Origin: Bacteroidota bacterium
GTDB lineage: Bacteria > Bacteroidota > Ignavibacteria > UBA10030 > UBA8401
Direction: 5' to 3'
DNA length: 34,849 nt
NCBI GenBank assembly: GCA_023229405.1
Contig: JALNZH010000005.1
Coordinates: 1-34,849 of the forward strand
The position numbers and the translations under genes are program-made. Shown one piece after another: positions 18,065-24,855 of this stretch. Under the pieces are notes generated by a model, which was not told the origin of the DNA, did not search any database, and saw only the letters and a program-made list of their open reading frames with translations. Numbering within the stretch: the stretch's first letter is position 1; each line of letters opens with the position of its first letter.

Positions 18065-18624
18065 TATGATTGTTTCGTGTTGATTGTTTCGTTCAATTGC
18101 CGATTCCACTGAGTTCCAAATGCCCGCTCCAGCGGTGCGGCGACAAATTGGTGTAAGGCAACATTATCAGATTTTCCCCGTTCCAGCGCCGGTTCACATT
18201 CACTAAAATATTCGTAATGAATCTCTTTGCCGTCCTTCCTTACCCGGATGGGAAACAGATGGCACGACAGGGGTTTTTGCCACTGGGATTTTTGTTCGAA
18301 GAACGCTTTTTCGAATGCACATTTGGCGATGTCACCGTCAAAGTAAACAAAGACACATGCCTTACCATCCACACATGGTGTGGCAAAGTTTCCTGCACTT
18401 CCGTCCACTAATCCAAAACGCTCGATGACCGCCAGGTGTTCTGCAGGCAGGTATTGTTTAATCAGAGGGAAGGCCCGTTCCACTTCGATAATTTCAGCAT
18501 CAGATAACGGCGCGCCTCGTCCGCCGGGGAAGGTGCAGCAGGCACCTTTACAGACATTCAGGTCGCATGCAAATTTCGTTCCTGAAACGGATGTATCTAC
18601 CGATATTTCACCAATGATAATCAT
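18064..18624 (-). CDS. DUF3109 family cysteine-rich protein
   Basis: A 186-residue cytoplasmic protein of the DUF3109 family, related in pattern to YkgJ-type Cys-cluster proteins. Cysteines lie at FACDLNVCKGACC near the N-terminus, then TPCVDGKACVF, AKCAFE, LSCHLFPIRV and SECEPALERG, a set that is likely to bind zinc or an Fe-S cluster. The function is not known. Its stop codon overlaps the rpoN start, so expression of the two genes is probably linked; why a metal-binding protein should be coupled to sigma-54 is unclear. Confidence 0.9.
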   Translation of the reverse strand: MIIIGEISVDTSVSGTKFACDLNVCKGACCTFPGGRGAPLSDAEIIEVERAFPLIKQYLPAEHLAVIERFGLVDGSAGNFATPCVDGKACVFVYFDGDIAKCAFEKAFFEQKSQWQKPLSCHLFPIRVRKDGKEIHYEYFSECEPALERGKSDNVALHQFVAAPLERAFGTQWNRQLNETINTKQS

Positions 18625-18715
18625 TTTCTATTGGTAAGATAAGATTTTTTTGCGGAAGGAGAAAGCGGAACTGGCGATTATCAAGAATTTCCTGTTGCGG
18701 GTGGTGAGCGGGATG

Positions 18716-19828
18716 TTATACTTTCAGGAACATTTTCCCAGCCATTTGGCGGACAATCCCTTTGAATTCGAGTCCGAGCAAATTTACCAGAACATCGGAG
18801 ATTGAAAGCTGCGTTTGTTCAGCAATTTCATCGATGTGCATCGGTTCCGGCGTTAACCGATCGACGATTTTCTGTTCAAAAACATTCAGCTGCGGTAATT
18901 CCGGTGCGGCATGCTGTATACTTAGGATCGGACGCAGGGCGAGTTGCAATTCGTCGACGATGTCGTCCACCGACTGTACAAGTTTTGCCTGTCCATTTTT
19001 GATGAGCTTGTTCGTTCCGAAACATTTTTTTTCGGCGATGCTTCCGGGAATACAAAACAGTTCGCGGTTCTGGTCCAGTGCGGTGGTGGCGGTAATCATT
19101 GCCCCGCCGTCTTCATCCGATTCGATGATGAGCGTGCCGAGAGAAATACCACTGATGATTCTGTTTCGGCGGGGGAAAAATGCCGGATGGGAAGGGGTGC
19201 TCATTGGCAGTTCAGAAATCACTGCGCCGTTATTTTTTGATTCGATCGTCTCCACAAGCGAAACATTCTCGCCGGGATAAATTCGGTCGATACTGCCGCC
19301 GAGTACGGCAACGGTTCTACCATGATGGTGCAGCGTACACCGATGTGCGATTGTGTCCACGCCCCGCGCCAGTCCGCTCACCACCGAAATACCGCGTCGG
19401 GCGAATTCTTTTGCGAACAATTCTGCATTCACTTTCCCATACAGTGTAGGATGACGCGTTCCGACAACAGCGATGGAATAATTGTCGTTCGGAGAAAGTT
19501 TGCCGCGGACGAAAAGAAGTACAGGGGGATCGTAAATGTTTTTCAGTTGCTCTGGATATTCTTTGTCCCAGAAGGAAATGATGCTCCCATTTACTTTGTT
19601 GAGTAGGGAAAATTGTTTATCGATGGATCGTTGATCGACTGGAATATGGCGGATCATTGATGCGTCCGCTTCTTTAATACTGCGAACTTTTACCAATGCG
19701 CGGGGGTCAGCAGAAAGGACCCCTGTCGTAGATTTGAAATGGTCGACGAGAGAGATAATCTTTCGGTCGCTAATTTTCGGGATCGACTTTAAATGCAAGA
19801 TGTCCCGGATGTGGATGCCGTTCTGCAT
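18716..19828 (-). CDS. dprA: DNA-processing protein DprA
   Basis: Binds incoming single-stranded DNA during natural transformation and loads RecA. 370 residues from the ATG at 19828, which gives the family-typical helix-hairpin-helix/SAM-like N-terminus (ILHLKSIPKISDRKIISL). The Rossmann-like core shows IAVVGTRHPTLYGK, VVSGLARGVDTIAH, VLGGSIDRIYPGEN and FFPRRNRIISGIS. A winged-helix DprA C-terminal domain follows (about 300-370, PEPMHIDEIAEQTQLSISDV). The longer open frame overlaps glmM and is not used. The gene starts 17 bases after the glmM stop, so they are probably co-transcribed. No other competence genes are in view. Confidence 0.96.
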   Translation of the reverse strand: MQNGIHIRDILHLKSIPKISDRKIISLVDHFKSTTGVLSADPRALVKVRSIKEADASMIRHIPVDQRSIDKQFSLLNKVNGSIISFWDKEYPEQLKNIYDPPVLLFVRGKLSPNDNYSIAVVGTRHPTLYGKVNAELFAKEFARRGISVVSGLARGVDTIAHRCTLHHHGRTVAVLGGSIDRIYPGENVSLVETIESKNNGAVISELPMSTPSHPAFFPRRNRIISGISLGTLIIESDEDGGAMITATTALDQNRELFCIPGSIAEKKCFGTNKLIKNGQAKLVQSVDDIVDELQLALRPILSIQHAAPELPQLNVFEQKIVDRLTPEPMHIDEIAEQTQLSISDVLVNLLGLEFKGIVRQMAGKMFLKV

Positions 19829-19845
19829 CGAGTGTCCGAAAGCGG

Positions 19846-21210
19846 CTAACCGGTAATTTCGTGTTGAAACCGGTCTACCAGTGCCGCAGCTTCTTCGCGT
19901 GTTTTTGCTTCCGCGATAATGCGGATGATCGGTTCGGTATTCGATTTGCGCAGATGTACCCACGATGCAGGGAAATCAATCTTCAAGCCGTCATCGAAAT
20001 TTGTTTTTTCTGTTTTGGAATATTTGTTGTACAACCGTTGTAAGATTTCATTCGGTTTCAGCGTACCGAGTTCAATTTTATTCTTCACGATTTCGTATTG
20101 CGGCAAACTCGCTTTTAATTCCGACGCTTTTCCGCCAAAATCCGCCAGCAATTGCAGGAACAATCCAATGCCGACTATGGCATCGCGTCCCAAATGGACT
20201 TCCGGCAGGATCACACCACCGCTCCCTTCGCCGCCAACCACCGATCCTAACTGTTTCATGCGGGAGGCAACATTTATTTCACCCACAGGTGTGCGGTGGA
20301 CTGTGGCGCCGTATTCTTTTGCAACATCTTCCACGGCACGTGTTGTGGAAAGGTTTACTACTACGGTATGCTTCGATTTTCCCTGTTTTTTTTGTGCTTC
20401 CAATACAAATTTTGTTGCAGAGACGACGGTGTATTCTTCCACAAATGGTTTTCCTTCTTCGGTCATCAAGACCAGCCGGTCAACATCCGGATCGACGGCA
20501 ACGCCGAGATCTGCTTTTTCTTTAATGACTCGAGCGCTTAAATCGGTCAGGTTTTCCGGTATAGGTTCGGGTGTATGGTTGAAAATTCCGCTCACGTCGC
20601 AGTTCAATTCAATCACTTCGCAGCCCAATTCTCTCAGTAATTTCGGAACGATATTTCCGCCGGCCGCATTCACGCAATCCACTACAACTTTCAGTTTTCG
20701 CCCAGCAATTTTTTTTTTGTCAATACCGGGGAGATTCAGGATCATATTGATATGTTCGTTTAAGAACCCAGGATCCTGCATTACTGTTCCTTGCTTATTC
20801 CATATGTTGTATCTAAAACTTCCCTTATCCGCGAGCGCCCAGAATTGTTTATTCTCATCTCCATTTAGGAACATGCCGGACGAACTGATAAATTTTAATC
20901 CGTTCCAGATCATCGGATTATGGCTGGCGGTGATGGCGATGCCCCCGGCGGCATGGCGTTTTTCAATGGCGAGACCGACCGTTGGTGTTGGACATATGCC
21001 AAGGTCCACAACGTTACATCCCATCTGCACCAATGTGGCAATGACGATATCGGAAATTGACTTTCCGGTGATTCTGCCGTCGCGACCGACGATGATGGTG
21101 CCGCGTTGGCAATATTCGGCGAAACCGGCGGCATATTTTACAATAACTTCCGGTGTTAACGATTCGCCGATAACACCGCGAATACCGGAGATGCTAACCA
21201 TAAGAGACAT
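19846..21210 (-). CDS. glmM: Phosphoglucosamine mutase / phosphomannomutase family
   Basis: An alpha-D-phosphohexomutase of 454 residues, probably interconverting GlcN-6-P and GlcN-1-P for peptidoglycan and surface-glycan precursors. The active-site Ser is in ITASHNPMIWNGLKF, the magnesium site in DPDVDRLVLM, the sugar-binding loop in GGEGSGGVILPE, and the phosphate-binding loop near the C-terminus in RKSNTEPIIRIIAE. The N-terminal ISGIRGVIGESLTPEV is closer to the archaeal-type and FCB-group GlmM/ManB branch than to E. coli GlmM, so substrate preference (glucosamine, mannose or glucose) is not settled by sequence. The ATG at 21210 is chosen over a frame opening at 21276; 21201 is also possible. 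Confidence 0.93.
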   Translation of the reverse strand: MSLMVSISGIRGVIGESLTPEVIVKYAAGFAEYCQRGTIIVGRDGRITGKSISDIVIATLVQMGCNVVDLGICPTPTVGLAIEKRHAAGGIAITASHNPMIWNGLKFISSSGMFLNGDENKQFWALADKGSFRYNIWNKQGTVMQDPGFLNEHINMILNLPGIDKKKIAGRKLKVVVDCVNAAGGNIVPKLLRELGCEVIELNCDVSGIFNHTPEPIPENLTDLSARVIKEKADLGVAVDPDVDRLVLMTEEGKPFVEEYTVVSATKFVLEAQKKQGKSKHTVVVNLSTTRAVEDVAKEYGATVHRTPVGEINVASRMKQLGSVVGGEGSGGVILPEVHLGRDAIVGIGLFLQLLADFGGKASELKASLPQYEIVKNKIELGTLKPNEILQRLYNKYSKTEKTNFDDGLKIDFPASWVHLRKSNTEPIIRIIAEAKTREEAAALVDRFQHEITG

Positions 21211-21461
21211 AACAACACTTTCTGAGTGAGTGAGAAAATTGTCTTTCAAAATAATGATGAATGAAGAGGCATGCAAGTGAGGGGGAGGATAAATTTATAG
21301 GCAGATGAGGTAAATTAAGAAGGTTGTCTGCAGAGCGACCATCACCCTAATCCCCTCCTTGCGAAAGAGGGGGAATATGCAAAGTTGTCAGACATTTTGA
21401 TTGTGCGGATTGACTCGGACACATCTGAGTTATAGAGACATCTGAAAAATCTCATATCAAA

Positions 21462-21601
21462 GTCATTCCGAGGAGCGCCTACACTGTCGGTTGCAAAGGG
21501 ATACCGTTAGTGCAGGCATGGAATCTCGTTTTTCCACTCAAACGAAAGAGCAAGATTCTTCGCGTAGTTATACTGAGCAAAGCGAATGTGCACAGAATGA
21601 C
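21462..21601. repeat. Intergenic element bounded by GTCATTC/GAATGAC, copy 1
   Basis: Begins GTCATTCC and ends AGAATGAC, so the ends are inverted. Inside, read on the minus strand, is a GAAGAATCT block and a GAGATTCC block, the arrangement seen in a class of small non-coding intergenic repeats common in Bacteroidota and related genomes. A copy of related layout lies 160 bases to the right. Confidence 0.5.
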
Positions 21602-21705
21602 AAAGGACAGCCTATTTTCAGATGATTTTTCTATTTATATACAATGTGAACATCAGACAATTGGGGAGGACAATTGTTGCAGGTGTCAGACATTTACAAA
21701 TAAAA

Positions 21706-21727
21706 AACGCCGGAATACTCCGGCGTT
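21706..21727 (-). terminator. Hairpin with T tract on the minus strand
   Basis: AACGCCGGA and TCCGGCGTT form a perfect 9-base stem with a 4-base loop; on the minus strand it is followed by TTTTTA. It could terminate transcripts reading leftward from the DUF2911 gene, about 220 bases after its stop. Confidence 0.65.
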
Positions 21728-21760
21728 GAAAAGGAAAGGAATTAGGAATATTTCTCTATC

Positions 21761-21921
21761 GTCATGCTGAGTCCAAACGTATTTTGTTTGTGTGAAGAAT
21801 CTGCTTGAAAAAACACTATTCGAACTAGATTCCCGCCTGATGGTCATAAAGGGACACCATTTGTGTAGGTAGGTTCACTTCGTCCGCAGTCGTTAAGCAA
21901 GCTGACTATGTTCAAAATGAC
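21761..21921. repeat. Intergenic element bounded by GTCAT and ATGAC, copy 2
   Basis: Begins GTCATGCTGAG, contains GAAGAATCTGCTTGA, and ends AAAATGAC. The internal AAAGGGACACCATTTGTGTA segment resembles AAAGGGATACCGTTAGTGCA of copy 1, which supports a common origin even though the two are diverged. Confidence 0.5.
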
Positions 21922-21944
21922 GGTTCCTATAAATTTTGTAAGAC

Positions 21945-22808
21945 TTACTTCTTCTTTCCTTTTACGGGGGGAAGTTTTGTCTTCCATTCATTCACCATCG
22001 GTTCGAACGTGCTTACGTTGGCACCAGATTTTTTCCCTGTTTCCAGAGCCTGTTCGCCGGTTTTGACTGCGTCGGCAAATTTTTCTTGAGCAGCGTAGAG
22101 TTGTGCTTTTACGGAAAAATTTCCCCATGACGGATTTAAGCTAATAGCGCGATCGATTGCCTGGAGTCCATTTTCATAATCGGATTTACTGTCCAGCGAA
22201 TAACGGGCGAGTAATGCCGCCTGCTGTGCAGCTTGGGATTTGAAGCTTCCTTCCAATTTGGATACGTTTTCTGCTGTGTTCGTATTGATAACGAACGAAA
22301 CAGATACTTTTTCCCAACGGAGGGAAAGTTTTGCCGCAGTAAGGCCGAGATCGGAAAAGCTATAGGACAACCATTCTTCGTGTGGTGCCTGTTCCGGCGT
22401 TACACTGAAGGTGAAGACGTTTTTTGTAGAATCGTAATAATACGCCCCCCATTGATCAGCCTGCGAATTAAAAATAACGGTCCATGCTTTTTCTGCCGGG
22501 ATGGTGAAGAACGAATATTTTCCAGCTTTTAAGGTCGTTCCATTGATGGTGACATCATCGGAGAATGAAAAAACGGTCGCATTGTTTGCGCCGGCACGCC
22601 ATACCTGGTTATAGGGAACCAGTTTGTTCCAGATTTCACGACCTTTGACTCCCGGACGATGGAACATTACGGAGACTTCAGTAATACCGATTGTCTGCGT
22701 TATGGAAGAGTAGGGACTGACTCGAAGCAGTTTGGACGGCGGTTGCTGTGCGATAGCAATGGCGGTGCAGAGCGATATGAAAAAAAGGAGCGTGGAGAGT
22801 GTTTTCAT
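21945..22808 (-). CDS. Secreted DUF2911 family protein with TPR-like C-terminus
   Basis: 287 residues with a signal peptide (TLLFFISLCTAIAIAQQ). The DUF2911 domain occupies about residues 25-180: RVSPYSSITQTIG, VMFHRPGVKGREIW, VWRAGANNATVFSFS, TTLKAGKYSFFTIP and DQWGAYYY are the conserved parts. The remaining 100 residues carry TPR-like helices (ENGLQAIDRAISLNPSWG, AAQEKFADAVKTGEQALE). The function of the family is unknown; it is widespread in Bacteroidota and probably periplasmic. The ribosome binding site AAAAGGA is 7-8 bases upstream of the ATG. It is a single gene, divergent from the tRNA. Confidence 0.93.
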   Translation of the reverse strand: MKTLSTLLFFISLCTAIAIAQQPPSKLLRVSPYSSITQTIGITEVSVMFHRPGVKGREIWNKLVPYNQVWRAGANNATVFSFSDDVTINGTTLKAGKYSFFTIPAEKAWTVIFNSQADQWGAYYYDSTKNVFTFSVTPEQAPHEEWLSYSFSDLGLTAAKLSLRWEKVSVSFVINTNTAENVSKLEGSFKSQAAQQAALLARYSLDSKSDYENGLQAIDRAISLNPSWGNFSVKAQLYAAQEKFADAVKTGEQALETGKKSGANVSTFEPMVNEWKTKLPPVKGKKK

Positions 22809-22927
22809 GTAATATCCTTTTAAGTTGATGGTGAGTTGAAGATGAGAACCCCTGTTCAGCCGAAAAAGTTTCCCAAAATTGGATGGTTGAATATAAGGAA
22901 AATATTCGTACTTTTAGGTATACAATT

Positions 22928-23000
<73 letters not shown>

Positions 23001-23006
23001 CAAAGC

Positions 23007-23046
23007 AAAAGGTCTTTTAACAATTGTTACAAGACCTTTTTTGTTT
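23007..23046 (+). terminator. Terminator after tRNA-Gly
   Basis: AAAAGGTCTT (23007-23016) pairs perfectly with AAGACCTTTT (23031-23040), followed by TTGTTTT. It lies 7 bases after the tRNA and should end its transcript. Confidence 0.85.
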
Positions 23047-23181
23047 TACTCAGGTATCATAGTTTTGCGCGGCCATAAAGGCCGCGGATACAGAGCTGAG
23101 GATACTAGGCTGCGAAGACTGGGCCGCGAAAACGAAGCCACAGTTTTGGTGTAACGCGGAGGTAAACGCAGTGAGGTGAAA
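23047..23181. other. GC-rich patch with hairpin, no gene recognised
   Basis: Contains a GCGGCC-ATAAA-GGCCGC hairpin (23069-23085) followed by a purine-rich stretch of CGAAGAC, CGCGAAAACGAAG and CGCGGAGG-like words. It lies between the tRNA terminator and the end of the lipoprotein gene. I cannot assign it to a gene or a known repeat family. Confidence 0.35.
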
Positions 23182-23847
23182 TCACAGTTCGGGTGCAGGG
23201 GGACGCTGTTTTTGCGGGATTTCGGCGTTGGGGTTGACAACCTTTATGGCGCCGACTTTAAAAGCAAACGAATAGACTTTCCGCTTTTCACCAAACGTAA
23301 TCGGCAGCATCAGGTTAATCTCCTTTCCGTTATTCTTCGCAATCAACTTTCGTCCGGCGACCGTGCCGCTGTCCAACGTTGAAAAAAGATCCGTTTCCAC
23401 CCATTCGTCGTCGTCGTTTCGGAAGATATGTGTACGAGGGATGACGATATCCTGTAAATATCCACGCGGACCAATCAGGATCGGTGCAAAACCGTGGACA
23501 CTATCCGAATACAAACTTTGAATGTTCCGCGCAGGGATGAAATTGCCGTCAATGCCTATGGATGCCGCTCCCGATTCCACCAAGAGCTGCTGTTGTGTAA
23601 GATTCAGGAGTGTATATGAGATCGCGGCATCGTCGATGGTAAACGTAATGCTAACTTTTGCATCTTTAAATTCCAACTTCGGTGATGTGACCGGTTCGAC
23701 GAGCAGGTACACGTAGTGATATTTTTTTCCGTCCACTCCCGGCGCGGGATATGAAGAACCGCATCCAAAAAATTCCAGTGTTACAGAGAAGACAAGTACT
23801 GGAACAATACTCTTAGCGAAGGATGGTGCTACGGTGAATAATTTCAT
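23182..23847 (-). CDS. Putative lipoprotein, function unknown
   Basis: 221 residues with an N-terminal hydrophobic signal and a lipobox-like end (VTLEFFGCGSSYPAPG, lipidated Cys near residue 29). The mature part is beta-rich with alternating strands (AKVSITFTIDDAAISYTLLN, RKVYSFAFKVGAIKVVNPN) and a Pro-rich tail (PQKQRPPAPEL). I do not recognise a family. It follows the integrase-like gene by 27 bases and is the last gene of the minus-strand run that begins at 29978. Confidence 0.8.
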   Translation of the reverse strand: MKLFTVAPSFAKSIVPVLVFSVTLEFFGCGSSYPAPGVDGKKYHYVYLLVEPVTSPKLEFKDAKVSITFTIDDAAISYTLLNLTQQQLLVESGAASIGIDGNFIPARNIQSLYSDSVHGFAPILIGPRGYLQDIVIPRTHIFRNDDDEWVETDLFSTLDSGTVAGRKLIAKNNGKEINLMLPITFGEKRKVYSFAFKVGAIKVVNPNAEIPQKQRPPAPEL

Positions 23848-23874
23848 GCCTGCTCCGTTTCGATTCGTGGATAA

Positions 23875-24855
23875 TCAGAAAGTATCTTTTTTAGGATGAA
23901 ATTCTTTGATGTCCTTAAATTGTTCGAATGTGCGTAATTTATTCAATGGTGTCATCATGCCGATCTCTTTCCTCGGTTGGTTGTTATTATAATCGAACAA
24001 GTAGTTATTCACCATCCGTTCAGCATCGATGTGTGCGTTAAAATGGAAGGAGATGAATGCTTCCGGTGAATCAAATTGCCTGATTCGTTCTGCATATAAT
24101 TTTGATTGGGACTGTTTTCTGGTGGGGATATGCTGCTTAATACCGAGACGCCGCAGGTTTTGTGTAAACGCATGAGTTCGCGAACGGGACATGGCAATGC
24201 TCGTGAAGGCATTGTCCAATGGTGTATGAATATAATGAATAGAAAATGGGAATGATGTAAGTATATATTGTACAAAATCCAAGGCGGATAAGGTTGAGTG
24301 TCGCGCATAGATTCGAGCGATACGCAGGTGCGTACATTCATCGATCGCCGCATAGTAAAAATATTTCTGTTTCCCGACCTGTTTTTCGAACGCTTTAACA
24401 AAAATGATTACCCTGTCGCCTGGAAGAAGCGGTTCATGCGGTTTTACTTTTCGACGGCGTGTTTTTGTCTCCTTCATATCGATGCCGCTTCTGCGAAGAA
24501 TCTTCCAGATAGTATTCTCCGCCAGTTCAATACCGTACCATAACGACAGATATAACTGCAGCCGTTTTTGTCCGAATCCGGTCTGTTCCCGCAGACTTTT
24601 TAACCGTTGGATGATATGTTCCGGCGTTGCGCGAGGATTATGATGTGGTTTACGCGACCGGTTCTTCAGACTGTCGGAGGAGCGCTGCTCGGTGTTATAC
24701 CGTTTCCACCATTTGTAGAATGTTTTTCTGCTGATGCCGAATTTTTTGCATACAAGCGGTACTTTCTTCACCTTCTCGTATTCGGCAAACCAAGCTATTC
24801 GCTCCTCGGCAGAAGGGAGGATCTCTTTGGGTTGTATGTTCTGAGTATTGGTCAT
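23875..24855 (-). CDS. IS481-type integrase/transposase homologue with altered catalytic site
   Basis: 326 residues with a helix-turn-helix N-terminus (about 15-55, VPLVCKKFGISRKTFYKWWKR), a second HTH-like segment (75-125, GFGQKRLQLYL) and an rve-type integrase core (about 140-310). The framework of the IS481/IS3-like family is clear (PGDRVI, YYAAIDECTHLRIARIY, ALDFVQYIL, TPLNKL). The key residues differ: the first catalytic Asp, usually in an I-D-V-K context, is Phe152 (IIFVKAF); the second motif is LDNAF (Asp214 kept, Gly lost); the third is KLYAERI instead of the usual N-G-K-V-E-R (Glu256 kept). The ATG overlaps the cytochrome stop by one base (TAATG). I see no terminal inverted repeats. 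It is probably not an active transposase; it may be degenerate or domesticated. Confidence 0.85.
   Translation of the reverse strand: MTNTQNIQPKEILPSAEERIAWFAEYEKVKKVPLVCKKFGISRKTFYKWWKRYNTEQRSSDSLKNRSRKPHHNPRATPEHIIQRLKSLREQTGFGQKRLQLYLSLWYGIELAENTIWKILRRSGIDMKETKTRRRKVKPHEPLLPGDRVIIFVKAFEKQVGKQKYFYYAAIDECTHLRIARIYARHSTLSALDFVQYILTSFPFSIHYIHTPLDNAFTSIAMSRSRTHAFTQNLRRLGIKQHIPTRKQSQSKLYAERIRQFDSPEAFISFHFNAHIDAERMVNNYLFDYNNNQPRKEIGMMTPLNKLRTFEQFKDIKEFHPKKDTF

Larger units (their letters stand above)
21211..21944. other. Gene-free intergenic island with repeats
   Basis: No convincing gene is present in these 734 bases. They hold a C-rich/G-rich imperfect hairpin near 21341-21377, a 12-base perfect direct repeat TGTCAGACATTT at 21386-21397 and 21684-21695, two inverted-repeat-bounded elements described separately, a small ACAATTG/CAATTGT hairpin at 21657-21677, and a minus-strand terminator-like hairpin. 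It looks like a place where non-autonomous repeats have accumulated. Confidence 0.7.

Noticed and set aside
18259..18280. TGGCAC followed by TTTTTGC, resembling a sigma-54 promoter
   Set aside because: Spacing between the GG and GC elements is too long for a -24/-12 promoter, and it lies inside the DUF3109 gene on the opposite strand.
19919..21229. 436-codon plus-strand open frame
   Set aside because: It lies antisense over the glmM gene, whose motifs are unmistakable; the antisense product is Ser/Thr/Pro-rich without any domain.
21510..21770. 86-codon plus-strand frame
   Set aside because: Crosses a repeat element and a hairpin; composition is non-coding.
22887..22924. TTGAAT and TATACA as a tRNA promoter
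   Set aside because: The -10-like element ends 3 bases before the mature tRNA, which would place the start site inside the tRNA, and the spacing is wrong.
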